Part shown: positions 9,669 to 18,692 of the stretch, piece by piece
How positions within the stretch are numbered: the first letter of the stretch is position 1
Layout of the letters: the number at the start of each line of letters is the position of its first letter
Assembly (NCBI GenBank): GCA_905478855.1
Contig: CAJQKF010000148.1
Coordinates: forward strand, 1-39,806
Origin: an uncultured Gammaproteobacteria bacterium
GTDB lineage: Bacteria; Pseudomonadota; Gammaproteobacteria; Arenicellales; CAJQKF01
DNA length: 39,806 bases
Direction: 5' to 3'
Notes under the pieces: generated by a model
What the model saw: the letters and a program-made list of their open reading frames with translations, nothing else
What the model was told of the DNA's origin: nothing
The model's database searches: none
Translations under genes and position numbers: made by a program

Positions 9669-11276
9669 CTACTTAATCGCGTTACGAATATTAACTCGAT
9701 CCTTTTCACGTTCTTTCTCACTTAATTCCACAAAGGGCACAAGATCTGGATGAACCTTTAGGCGTTGCCATTGATCTCGGGGTAGGCCCTGGCGATCGAG
9801 TCTATAGCCGCACAAAAGGTGAAAGGACATCCAGCGTAGATGTTCACATTGTGCGAGATATTCAAGCCACTCAATCTTTTTAGTTTCGTCGTTACACTTC
9901 TGCCATGCCGAACGGTAAATTACTTGCTGCAGCGCAGCTAAGCGGTTTAAGTTTCGGTGAAATTCGGAGAGATCCCGCCATGTAACTATCGTATGTTCAG
10001 CATTCGAACGGTAAGCTTCATGCAGGCTGCGTCCCTGGTCGTCCATTGAGTGACTGACCAGGCCATCTTTTTGGGCGAGTAAATCGTAAAGGGAGAAAAG
10101 TTTAAATAGTTGGTTTATGGTTGGCAGGTTGCTAATAATGTTGTCGGATTCCTCTTTTTGCCAGTAACATCCATAAACCTGTCCCGACTCCATCGCACTA
10201 GCGCCACGAAGGCAGCGGAGCGCCAATTCGGAAGTCCGGGTGACTGAGGGTGCAGCGAAAAATGCTAGATCAGGTGCGCTATCTGACTCGCCGAACCCTA
10301 TAAACTCTTCGGCATACCAGTTAATTTCTGCACAACGCTGATACTCAGGAAAACGAGCTTCAAACCCTTTGCAGAAAGCGACTGTGACCCCATACACATC
10401 AATGTGCAATTTTTGGAGTCCTCCAAATTGTAGAACCATAGCGAACACCCGAATTACTTCCTGCAGTAGAGCCCCTTCGACTTGCAGAAGAATTTTTATA
10501 GGTGCTCCCGGTAGATCACGCCACCGCTCAACCCAATTCAGCGCCATAGTCTGCGCAAGGTCGAGCAACGACTGCTCTCCAAAGCCGAACAATTCGATCC
10601 CTTCCTGGTGCAATGCATCCGCAAAACAGTCGCGCGTTACGTAATCTTCGACCGCGGCAATGACGCGCGGCTGCGCCTTAGAGCCCAAACGCTCACGGAT
10701 CGCCCGAGCTACTGCCAGATTCTGGCTATCGCTACCAACTACAACGATGATCTCTCTGGCTCTGGAGGCGCCCACCATTTTTAAGAACTCTGCATCATGG
10801 GCATCCGCGTGCAATACCAGGTGCTTATTTTGCTTTGCCGCAATCGCGCTAGTATTGTGAGCATTCGGTTCGACCACCACACTATTTAGATTTCCCGCCG
10901 CCGGTGCATATCCGCGATCACCGAACCCATAGTAGACAGAGTGTCTACTTAGCTTGTTGGCCAGCTTGGCAGTACGCCGTCTTTGCACCACACCCTCCAA
11001 CGCACCGCCGACTGCGAAGCTCGTGATCTGCGAAATTACGAAACCGAAGATACCTAAGCCAGAAAATAAGACAGCCATCGCCACCACTCGACCGGCAGAA
11101 GATAAGGTTTGGACTTCGCCATAACCCACGGTTGTCACCGAAATAATCGTCATATAAAAGGCGTCCAGCCATGTCCAGCCATCCTCAACCAACCAAAATG
11201 CCAATGACCCACCGAAAATAACGGCAAAAAAACTACCTGCGAGAATCCACTGTCCTTTATTAAGCATATGAATCAA
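9669..11276 (-). CDS. Two-TM potassium channel with RCK-like region and C-terminal RyR-like domain
   Basis: The N-terminus has two membrane helices (about 9-28 and 60-90) around a pore helix and the selectivity filter TTVGYG (48-53), the K+ channel hallmark. A cytoplasmic region (about 105-330) resembles a TrkA-N/RCK Rossmann repeat. The first glycine motif is irregular (YYGFGDRGYAP), but the later strands (VVEPNAHN, LVLHADAHD, IIVVVGSDSQN) fit. The C-terminus, with CEHLRWMSFHLLCGY and then VHPDLVPF, ELSEKEREKDR and NIRNAI, matches the prokaryotic RyR-repeat domain first known from ryanodine receptors. The natural reading is a ligand-gated K+ channel in the inner membrane whose gating is sensed by both modules (inference). 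The first residues MIHMLNKGQW allow a start at Met1 or Met4. No operon partner is apparent. Confidence 0.85.
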   Translation of the reverse strand: MIHMLNKGQWILAGSFFAVIFGGSLAFWLVEDGWTWLDAFYMTIISVTTVGYGEVQTLSSAGRVVAMAVLFSGLGIFGFVISQITSFAVGGALEGVVQRRRTAKLANKLSRHSVYYGFGDRGYAPAAGNLNSVVVEPNAHNTSAIAAKQNKHLVLHADAHDAEFLKMVGASRAREIIVVVGSDSQNLAVARAIRERLGSKAQPRVIAAVEDYVTRDCFADALHQEGIELFGFGEQSLLDLAQTMALNWVERWRDLPGAPIKILLQVEGALLQEVIRVFAMVLQFGGLQKLHIDVYGVTVAFCKGFEARFPEYQRCAEINWYAEEFIGFGESDSAPDLAFFAAPSVTRTSELALRCLRGASAMESGQVYGCYWQKEESDNIISNLPTINQLFKLFSLYDLLAQKDGLVSHSMDDQGRSLHEAYRSNAEHTIVTWRDLSEFHRNLNRLAALQQVIYRSAWQKCNDETKKIEWLEYLAQCEHLRWMSFHLLCGYRLDRQGLPRDQWQRLKVHPDLVPFVELSEKEREKDRVNIRNAIK

Positions 11277-11299
11277 TTTTTATTTACTTCGATTGGTGT

Positions 11300-11600
11300 G
11301 GCCAAGTTAATTCCTTAAAATTAGAGAAATCCATACGCCTCAGTTTATCAGTTACGACCTTTCTCAGCCCATCGCCATGTGATTTGAGCAGTCGTCTAAG
11401 GATCCGATTTTGATCAACCAGAGCCAGATATCCCCATGGCTGACTGGAATACCGTATTCCGCTAACAGATCTTCAATGTCTCGATGGCTCAGATTCAATT
11501 TTAAGTGCAACCAGACTGTAACTGATGATGTCCGAGGGAGATCGATGGCGTTTATATATCCATCTGGCCATTCTAGCAAGAAATGCAGGTTCACTTGGCG
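11300..11600 (-). mobile_element. Degenerate, internally deleted IS6-family element (copy C)
   Basis: A minus-strand frame (11594-11364) encodes an IS6-type transposase N-terminus with LNLSHRDIEDLLAEYGIPVS. Past it, another frame (11405-11305) reads LRRLLKSHGDGLRKVVTDKL, the RxxLL...VTDKL block from the middle of IS6 transposases. The segment carrying the first catalytic Asp between them is missing. The ends are related inverted repeats: GGCCAAGTTAATT at 11299 reading inward and CGCCAAGTGAA from 11600 reading inward. Both resemble the ends of the two copies at 14.9 and 18.7 kb. It cannot encode an active transposase. Confidence 0.7.
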
Positions 11601-11601
11601 T

Positions 11602-11959
11602 TACCGCCCTGTTAACTTACGAGCCCCTTGGCACTAAAATTTTTCTGTTCTTTCACAAAACTCTGGCGAATAATCCCGCTGGCATGCTCACTACTCAATA
11701 AATAATCGTATTCATTACGTATTGTGTCCCCGAAAATACATGTTTCGGTTCACTATGCAAATAAAAGAACTCTTAGTATATTATGCCTGTAGTTGATAAC
11801 AGTCGAGCGATGCCAATGGTTGAGGTACGGGTACGTCCAATTGTTTGAATTTCAACGCTTTGACTGTACTAAATTAATAGTTTCCGCTTTATTGCTACAT
11901 AAATGGATGTAAATTTTAATTTCTTCTCAGTTTTAAATAGCCCAACAGGAGCACTTTTA
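11602..11959. other. Intergenic region with a small perfect inverted repeat
   Basis: No gene is visible. CCGAAA (11730-11735) and TTTCGG (11743-11748) form an inverted repeat with a 7-bp spacer; it may be an operator or weak hairpin. A CAACAGGAG Shine-Dalgarno-like sequence at 11943-11951 precedes the ATG at 11960. Confidence 0.35.
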
Positions 11960-12547
11960 ATGAAACCTATTATCTACTCTGCAATTTTGATTAGCCTTGT
12001 CGCCTTAGCGTCTAACGCCCAAGCAAGATCCTATACGTTTCGGGATATTGATTAAGGCATGGATCTTCACTACGGACACGTCACCAGCGTGGAGAGAGCG
12101 GACATGAGTTCGGGCAAGCCCAAGGGGGCAATGGTGGGTGGAATGACCGGCATGGCTTATGCAAGCCACCGTAACAATCATAAAACCAAAGCGGCTCTTG
12201 AAGGAGCGGTGGCTGGGGCTATCATCGGGGCATTGATTGACCGGCATAGGAAAAAGACTCATATGTACTCGATAGATCTGGTTGATGGTGGGTCAATGCG
12301 CGTCATTATCGAGGACACCGGCATTCGTGTGGGCGATTGCGTTTCCGTAGAGGACGGGCGCCACACAAATGTACGACGCGTTTCAGAGGCATATTGCGAG
12401 CAAAGCGCTGTGCCCGATCGTTTCATGATCGGCCGGAGTCATTCAGAGGCGTCGGAATGTCGGCTTGCGAAAGATGAACTACTCGATGCGCGTGATGAAA
12501 GACAAGCGAGCCTAGCAGAACGAAAAGTTCGTGTATTCTGCCATTAA
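11960..12547 (+). pseudogene. Exported glycine-zipper (SlyB/17-kDa-like) protein split by an in-frame stop after the signal peptide
   Basis: ATG 11960, preceded by AGGAG, encodes MKPIIYSAILISLVALASNA, a clear Sec signal peptide with an AQA-R cleavage region. After SYTFRDID the frame meets TAA at 12053-12055 and continues in the same frame with GMDLHYGHVTSVERADM. Next come a glycine-zipper double helix (GAMVGGMTGMAYA and ALEGAVAGAIIGALID) and a small barrel-like stretch ending RVGDCVSVED. The body resembles outer-membrane glycine-zipper proteins that start with a V(T/V)xVE strand. Reinitiation at ATG 12059 would give a 162-aa protein without a signal. Either the gene is recently inactivated by one nonsense substitution or the TAA is read through. 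The C-terminal ~45 residues after YCEQ are not recognised. Confidence 0.6.
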
Positions 12548-12553
12548 GCTTGC

Positions 12554-12754
12554 TTGACTCGGTCCTTGACAGGTATAAAGCAGTCACGGGTCTTGCTGCT
12601 GGGTATGTTCCACGGTAAAAGCGCCCAGAATGAAGGGCTCCTGACCGTGGATCAGATGTTTGTCCGTGCCACGCAGGAACTTGTTAATTGCGGCGACAGG
12701 TTGGAAAAGAAGGCGTTAGTCGGCAGCGCCAACGCTTGCGAGCCGAGGAAGTGA
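12554..12754 (+). CDS. Short unrecognised open frame (66 aa), doubtful
   Basis: This TTG-started frame is in the same reading frame as the preceding broken gene, seven bases after its stop. The product (…GLLTVDQMFVRATQELVNCG…) has amino-acid content compatible with a real protein, but no domain is recognised and no Shine-Dalgarno precedes it. It may be the tail of a decayed gene. I list it only because the 12548-12986 gap otherwise holds nothing. Confidence 0.2.
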   Translation: MTRSLTGIKQSRVLLLGMFHGKSAQNEGLLTVDQMFVRATQELVNCGDRLEKKALVGSANACEPRK

Positions 12755-12986
12755 TGTAACAGCTCGGCTAAAACCATTAGGCAAGTGACCTTTTCCATCA
12801 AAAGTGCAGGGCGGTTGGTGCTGTAATCGACGCCTGTCGGAACCGGCCAGAGATATTCCACCTGCCGATTTCGAGCAGGTAGATTATGACCATCCGCACG
12901 CGTTAGCAATTGTGTCTTGCGGTAAACAAACGAGTTCCGGTAAACCCGGGACGATTCCATTCGATTTTTCCTATAGGTCACGCCTA

Positions 12987-13949
12987 ATGCATCTCCTCAA
13001 CAAATTTTTCTCGGCCTTTGAACGAAGCGATACGCACCGAGTCGGCGCAAAACTGGCGATAGCAGTTTGCGTGTTGAGCTTTTGGGGGATACCAATCGCT
13101 TCAGCGCAGGACACGCCCACTCTAACGGATCTAGCGTCGGCTACCTACCGTGATATCGAAGAATCGCCCATTACCCTCGTAAACGGCAGCTGGGAGGGTG
13201 AGCCGGCTGTCGAAGGGGGCGCATCTGTGCCGCGGGTGGATCTGGCCCCAAGGTTTCGAGTGGTCGCCGACCTCACTGGAGACGGGCGAGATGATGCGAT
13301 CGCTCTTCTTTACTATAACTTTGGCGGAAGCGGCGTCTTCTCGTATTTGGCCGCAGTTAAGCGGGATGATCGCAACCAATTGTTGAATATTGCCACTACG
13401 GAAATTGGAGATCGCGTTCAATTACGTTCGGCCGCCATAGACGGTGGGGAATTATCAATCGAGACAATTGAAGCTGGCCCCAACGATGGCGCCTGTTGCC
13501 CAGGACAGAAGCGCCGTCGAGTCTTCGCCATAGAGGGAAATGCTTTTGTAGAACGGTTAAATGAGGATCAGGGTCGACTGAATATTACCGACCTTGATGA
13601 ATCGAAATGGCGGCTTAATCAGTGGTCGCATGAGGAGTCGGTTGCAGAGAAATTCGAGATAAATATTCGGTTCGATGATGACCGAATTTACGGGAGCAGC
13701 GGCTGCAACCGATACAAGGGGACAATCGAAGTTGGAGAATTCGCGGGAGATTTCTCCGTAGTGGCGCCTCTCGCAAGTACTCGTATGGCATGCTCATCAG
13801 CTATTAATGAAGCAGAAGAGCGTTATATGGGTGCTTTACAAAAAGTACAACACTTCCGTTTCGCTGCCGGTGAACTGGTACTTGACTGGAGTGACAACAA
13901 TAAATGGGGCTCCTTGAGTTTCGAGAAAGTCGAAAGTCAACCCGAATAG
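12987..13949 (+). CDS. Exported protein with C-terminal META (HslJ-like) domain
   Basis: I start at the ATG at 12987, because the open frame upstream (to 12804) lacks coding character and the first residues from this Met form a signal peptide: a basic start, AKLAIAVCVLSFWGI, then cleavage near ASAQ. Residues about 40-190 form an unrecognised domain containing DLTGDGRDDAIALLYY, also typical of secreted integrin/VCBS-like proteins. The C-terminal ~110 residues are a META domain with the signature GSSGCNRYKG and STRMACSS…EERYMGAL. META proteins such as HslJ are periplasmic or outer-membrane and linked to stress or antibiotic tolerance; the biochemical role is not established. The gene stands alone. 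Confidence 0.75.
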   Translation: MHLLNKFFSAFERSDTHRVGAKLAIAVCVLSFWGIPIASAQDTPTLTDLASATYRDIEESPITLVNGSWEGEPAVEGGASVPRVDLAPRFRVVADLTGDGRDDAIALLYYNFGGSGVFSYLAAVKRDDRNQLLNIATTEIGDRVQLRSAAIDGGELSIETIEAGPNDGACCPGQKRRRVFAIEGNAFVERLNEDQGRLNITDLDESKWRLNQWSHEESVAEKFEINIRFDDDRIYGSSGCNRYKGTIEVGEFAGDFSVVAPLASTRMACSSAINEAEERYMGALQKVQHFRFAAGELVLDWSDNNKWGSLSFEKVESQPE

Positions 13950-13986
13950 AGTCGAGTCATCCTCGGTATCGGCCCTTAGCAACTGA

Positions 13987-14247
13987 GTCAAGATCAAAGC
14001 TACATTTTGTCTTTTCTCCTCCTCCACCGCACCTAACAGAGATAAAGTCGCTGCCTCAATCTTAAAAGATACGAATATTGGACGTGCTTGGCTCGCATCT
14101 GCACTTGGCCATTTAGGAGAGATCAGCGCAGCAACAAATGTCTGCTCAGAGCTACTTGAAATCAATCTCCAGTTTTTTGCGAAAACGCGGCTTGGGCGTC
14201 TTGTATTCAACTATGTGACCCATACGGATAGAGTTATGGAGGGTTGA
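13987..14247 (+). pseudogene. Remnant of the C-terminal TPR region of an adenylate/guanylate cyclase-type regulator
   Basis: A plus-strand frame without a start codon reads …RDKVAASILKDTNIGRAWLA, then SALGHLGEISAATNVCSELL and VTHTDRVMEGL-like text. This is the usual ending of cyclase proteins with C-terminal TPR repeats (…AWLAAALAQLG…ELL…YLEGLRKAG). It begins right after a TGA at 13984 and ends in TGA at 14245, just where the family would read GLRKAG. The cyclase catalytic domain is absent. A minus-strand frame (14210-13836) overlaps the same bases but reads less naturally. Confidence 0.4.
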
Positions 14248-14551
14248 AGAAAGCGGACTTACTATGAATAATTGTTCTGATAAACGAAAGCGCGTGTCGT
14301 TAACGAAGAAATCTTCGCTGAAGATCCCGACCTTTTATCGCGGGTCTATGAAGAATGTTAGAAAAACTGTTGCGTTAGTCCACGTCTGAATACAGTCTGA
14401 AACCTGTATTTTTTCATAGTAAGATGGATTTAAAAGTTAAAACCCTCAACGAGTCCAAATCATAAATTACCTAGAATTAGGCACTGTCGCTTTATTTATC
14501 AGATGGTTGCCCCATATAGCAGAGTGTATTTAATACAAAATTCCTACTCCT
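14248..14551. other. Intergenic, nothing recognised
   Basis: The 304 bp are AT-rich with no open frame of interest. The promoter of the DUF4389 gene should lie in the last 150 bp. Confidence 0.4.
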
Positions 14552-14833
14552 ATGAGCATAAACACCATCAACAACGCATCCCGTAGACAAACCGCGATCA
14601 GGCTTCTATTCGTAGTACTGTTCGCGCTAATATATAGCGTAACAGAAATCGTTCTGGTTACTCTGGTAATCCTGCAATTCGGGTTCAAACTCGTAACCTG
14701 TGAAACTAATTCGAAACTGAGTATTTTCAGCAAAACTATAAACAAATACATATTTCAGCTTTTACAGTTTGTTACTTTCAATCAGGACAAAAAGCCGTTC
14801 CCGTTTTCCGATTGGCCGTCAGCTCAAGACTGA
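14552..14833 (+). CDS. DUF4389 family membrane protein
   Basis: The 93-aa product has one long hydrophobic segment (about 17-45, LLFVVLFALIYSVTEIV) followed by the DUF4389 pattern: Q-F after the helix, TCETN, a segment ending INKYIFQLLQFVTFNQD, and the closing PFPFSDWP motif. Family members are small inner-membrane proteins of unknown function in gammaproteobacteria. It ends 32 bp before an IS6-derived element. No partner gene is evident. Confidence 0.85.
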   Translation: MSINTINNASRRQTAIRLLFVVLFALIYSVTEIVLVTLVILQFGFKLVTCETNSKLSIFSKTINKYIFQLLQFVTFNQDKKPFPFSDWPSAQD

Positions 14834-14864
14834 AATTGCCTAAAACAGTTCTTTTTTAGGTGCT

Positions 14865-15430
<566 letters not shown>

Positions 15431-15515
15431 TAAGGAGATAGCTATTGGTTAAGAGAGACGAAACAAGCCGGCTTAATTAGCCCCATTAAATAATATACGG
15501 TGGCTCACATTTCAG

Positions 15516-15911
15516 GTGGCGGAGTGGCTCAGTTTTTACCCGGTGTCGACACTTGGATTACGTGCTAACATCGATTCAGCTGCCTTTTCTGGGCATGGAG
15601 CGGCATGGCTCAATGCATCAGAGGTTCGAGAGCTTGCCGCTCAACTTCGAGATTTTGCTTCCACCATGAAGAATTCGTCTCACCTGCAAGGAGGTCACTG
15701 GGATGGTGATATAACTGAATTATTACTATCTTATCGAGCTGGTGTACATATTCAATTAGCACATTTTCCTTCCACTGACGCTAGCGTTAAAGAGGTTTCT
15801 AAGGTCACAAGCGAATTGACGCCAACGTCACAGAAGATCATAGACTTTTGTAATGACATGGAACAGTTATTATCCAATACTTTAACCGAAGCTAATTTGA
15901 CTACACAATGA
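15516..15911 (+). CDS. Hypothetical 131-aa protein, possibly an integron-type cassette gene
   Basis: The GTG at 15516 is the first plausible start after a TAA in frame. The product is soluble and has the feel of a small beta-rich immunity-like or DUF protein: ANIDSAAFSGHGAAWL, then an amphipathic helix VRELAAQLRDFA, then GDITELLLSYRAGVHIQL and a final helix CNDMEQLLSNTL. No family is claimed. Thirteen bases after the stop an attC-like site begins, which is the arrangement of a gene cassette. Confidence that it is a real gene is moderate. Confidence 0.55.
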   Translation: MAEWLSFYPVSTLGLRANIDSAAFSGHGAAWLNASEVRELAAQLRDFASTMKNSSHLQGGHWDGDITELLLSYRAGVHIQLAHFPSTDASVKEVSKVTSELTPTSQKIIDFCNDMEQLLSNTLTEANLTTQ

Positions 15912-15924
15912 AACCAATAAAATG

Positions 15925-15987
15925 GCATAACAAGTCGCAGCACACGCCGAATAGTCAGCGGTGGCTGTGCTTTAACGTTCGTTAATA
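15925..15987 (+). other. attC-like site (integron cassette recombination site)
   Basis: The sequence starts GCATAACAAGTCG, matching the R'' consensus RYYYAAC with the usual AAgTCG continuation. Its right end reads TTTAACGTTCGTTAATA, like the L'/R' end of short (57-60 bp) attC sites. The interior GCACACGCC (15939-15947) pairs imperfectly with GGTGGCTGTGC (15960-15970), leaving bulged bases as in folded attC strands. It sits just after one gene and 9 bp before the next start, as expected in a cassette array. The R' box does not fit GTTRRRY perfectly, so this is a candidate. Confidence 0.45.
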
Positions 15988-15996
15988 GAGAAACAA

Positions 15997-16815
15997 ATGT
16001 ATATATCAAAAAAACTAATTTTTGTTGAATTACAAAAGACAGCGTCCAGTCATATAAAAAAAATTCTGCTTGAGCTTTTTGATGGGGAATCAGTAGGCAA
16101 ACATAATATCGTGCCCCACGAATTACTTGCAAATGGATCTACAGTTATTGGATCAATAAGGAATCCATGGGATTGGTATGTTTCTCTTTGGGCATTCGGT
16201 TGTGGTGGTAGGGGAAGCGTCTTTAGAAGAGTTACAAGAAAAAACCCAAAAGTGTATAGGGGTTTAGGTTGGAGAACCACGCCTCACAAAGCGGCTCTAA
16301 GATTGATTGAGGGGTTAATTTCTGATAGACACGCTATGTGGCAATTGTCTTATGCTAATGCAGATGATCCTGCAGCTTTTAGGCAGTGGCTTAAATTGAT
16401 GACAACGCCCAAGTATTTCCCAGATATTGACGAAAGTTACTCAAATTGGCCAGGGAATCGCGATGCTGGATTACTGACATTTCGATATTTAAAATTATTC
16501 TGCTCAACGACCTCCACTTACAAAGAATTGAATAAACTTCACGATAATTCTCAGATTCAAGCTTTTGAGAGCGCAAACTTCTTCGTTGACCATATTCTTC
16601 GGCAAGAATCCCTAGATTCGGATCTCCGAGAATTGATTGTTAACTTAGATCAATCACTGATCTCAAGTTATGAAAAACTGATTCAAGCAAAGCCGAAGTC
16701 CAATGAGTCATCAAGAAGGCTAGACCTAAACTACTACTATGATGATGAGGCGATTGCGCTTGTTGCTAATCGTGAGAAACTGATTATCGATAAGTTTGAA
16801 TATAAGGCACCCTAA
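15997..16815 (+). CDS. Sulfotransferase family protein (PAPS-dependent)
   Basis: The 272-aa protein has the two PAPS-binding elements: a 5'-phosphosulfate loop (FVELQKTASSHIKK, about 9-22, variant of PKTAGTS) and the 3'-phosphate element (IGSIRNPWDWYVSLW, about 51-65). Such enzymes move sulfate from PAPS to a sugar or other hydroxyl, often on surface polysaccharide. Here the acceptor is unknown. The ATG at 15997 starts the protein shortly before the first motif, as in relatives. It lies between two attC-like sequences and between two IS6-derived repeats, so it was probably acquired. Composition is AT-rich. Confidence 0.85.
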   Translation: MYISKKLIFVELQKTASSHIKKILLELFDGESVGKHNIVPHELLANGSTVIGSIRNPWDWYVSLWAFGCGGRGSVFRRVTRKNPKVYRGLGWRTTPHKAALRLIEGLISDRHAMWQLSYANADDPAAFRQWLKLMTTPKYFPDIDESYSNWPGNRDAGLLTFRYLKLFCSTTSTYKELNKLHDNSQIQAFESANFFVDHILRQESLDSDLRELIVNLDQSLISSYEKLIQAKPKSNESSRRLDLNYYYDDEAIALVANREKLIIDKFEYKAP

Positions 16816-16826
16816 GGATAGAAAAT

Positions 16827-16888
16827 ACCGAACAAGGCGAAGCTGGAAACTCCTAACGGCGCATCTGCCTTTAACCTTCTGCTAAGAA
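16827..16888 (+). other. Weak attC-like sequence after the sulfotransferase gene
   Basis: It begins ACCGAACAAGGCG and ends CTTTAACCTTCTGCTAAGA. This parallels the layout of the site at 15925-15987 (AACAAG…CG on the left, CTTTAAC.TTC…TAA on the right) at nearly the same length. The internal stem is poor and R' is degenerate. It could be a decayed attC or a coincidence. Confidence 0.2.
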
Positions 16889-17093
16889 ATCAAGAGTTGA
16901 GGCTAGGAACTATAAGTGTATGTAAATAGAACATAGTGCATAGCGAAATGCTTCGCCATGTTGAAAAAGTTGATCAATGGAATCGAATTTATCCAGATAC
17001 TCGAGTATTTTTATACTTTAGTTTTGCAATAGATTAGCGAAAAGAGTCGAGTTAAAAGAATTGAAAAAGATAGTCTTACACGAGTCATAACAA

Positions 17094-17474
17094 ATGAAAT
17101 ACATAGGTCAAACAAACTTCTCCCATAACTATCCACCCTACATTGAAGCATTATCGAAGAGTATTGAAGGTCACCGGGAGAAGCATGGCCGTGCAGACAA
17201 ATTATTAATGTCTTATCACGGTATTTCATTTCGCTATTTAAAAAATGATGATCCGTATCATTGTGAATGCCATAAGACCTCGCGCTTGTGAGCGGAGCGT
17301 CTGGCTTTAACTAAGGATAGTTATATGACGACATTTCAATCTCGTTTTGGTCGCGAAGAATGGTTAAAACCTTATACGGATCACACATTAAAAGCATTAC
17401 CAGAGCAAGGCCTAAAGTCAGTACAAATAGTCTGCCCCGGGTTCTCTTCAGACTGTTTGGAAACAGTGCTGTGA
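17094..17474 (+). pseudogene. hemH: Ferrochelatase (hemH) fragment with an internal nonsense codon
   Basis: The frame reads YPPYIEALSKSIEGHREKHG, LLMSYHGISFRYL, DPYHCECHKTSRL, then a TGA at 17289-17291. It continues in the same frame with [40 protein letters not shown] and [12 protein letters not shown] before stopping. This is the C-terminal half of ferrochelatase, including the metal-binding His of the SYHGI motif. The N-terminal half and the last ~50 residues (with the second catalytic motif) are missing. It is a dead copy; a functional hemH must lie elsewhere if the organism makes haem. The gap 16816-17093 holds nothing else beyond the weak attC-like site. Confidence 0.85.
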
Positions 17475-17899
<425 letters not shown>

Positions 17900-18634
17900 A
17901 TGCTACGAGATTCAATAAAAAACTTAGTTTTAGACCCTCAAGTAACTGTAAAGTATCTGCTTATAAAATATTTTAACTTTAACTATGAATTCGTTAAATC
18001 ATATTTTAAGTCGCTAAATAAGCCGAATGCAGTATTCATATGGATTCCAAAAACTGCTGGTACCAGTCTCTGGAGTACGCTTGGTGGTAAAAAACTCAAA
18101 TCCATACATTCAATACAAACTCAGTATAGCAATAGCGGAATAATTACTTTTGGGCATATGAGCTATTTTCATTTGCTTTCTGAAGGTTTAATTTCTAAAA
18201 ATTTTGATGCGAATAGTTACAAATTTGCTATTGTTCGAAATCCATATGACAGAGCAGTTTCTCTTTATTATTTTTTAATTAGCCGAAAAAAAATTCCTAA
18301 AGATGTTTCGTTTCTGACTTTTTGTCGCATGCTTGAAAAACACCCTGTTGACTCAGTTGGTTTATACAGTGTTAAGAAGCTCTCTCAGTGTAATTGTCAG
18401 GTTAGATGGTTGGAGAATGTCAAATTAGACCACATAGGCAGATATGAGAATTTAGCATCGGATGTTAAGATTATTTATTCTAAACTTCGTATCAACAGAA
18501 CTGAGCTACTACCTCATTATAATAAGTCTACCAGTGAAGACTATAGATTAGCCTACTGCGAAGAATCTAAAAACATTATTCAACGCGTATACAAGGAAGA
18601 TTTTGTGACGTTGGGCTATAGTTTTGATCTGTGA
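17900..18634 (+). CDS. Sulfotransferase family 2-like protein (PAPS-dependent)
   Basis: The 244-aa product shows FIWIPKTAGTSLWSTL (5'-phosphosulfate loop, about 46-61), an ITFGHMSYFHL segment typical of sulfotransferase family 2, FAIVRNPYDRAVSLYYF (3'-phosphate element, about 109-125) and the late HIGRYENLASD motif. Such Golgi-like or bacterial enzymes sulfate carbohydrates. It is very AT-rich compared with the genes to the right, suggesting transfer. It is not similar enough to the 16.0-kb sulfotransferase to be a recent duplicate. An IS6-derived repeat follows 60 bp downstream. Confidence 0.87.
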   Translation: MLRDSIKNLVLDPQVTVKYLLIKYFNFNYEFVKSYFKSLNKPNAVFIWIPKTAGTSLWSTLGGKKLKSIHSIQTQYSNSGIITFGHMSYFHLLSEGLISKNFDANSYKFAIVRNPYDRAVSLYYFLISRKKIPKDVSFLTFCRMLEKHPVDSVGLYSVKKLSQCNCQVRWLENVKLDHIGRYENLASDVKIIYSKLRINRTELLPHYNKSTSEDYRLAYCEESKNIIQRVYKEDFVTLGYSFDL

Positions 18635-18692
18635 TATGACTTTAATGTAAGTAAGCACCTAGTAAACGACGCCCTTGAAATTCTTAGACATT

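Noticed and set aside
12804..12986. Longer N-terminus of the META-domain protein
   Set aside because: The extra 61 residues lack coding character and would bury the signal peptide.
13836..14210. Minus-strand 124-aa gene overlapping the META protein 3' end
   Set aside because: The plus strand of the same bases reads as a cyclase-type TPR tail, and the minus-strand product has no recognisable pattern.
15752..16132. Minus-strand 126-aa gene spanning the attC-like site
   Set aside because: It runs through the 3' end of one gene and the 5' end of another and reads as a shadow frame.
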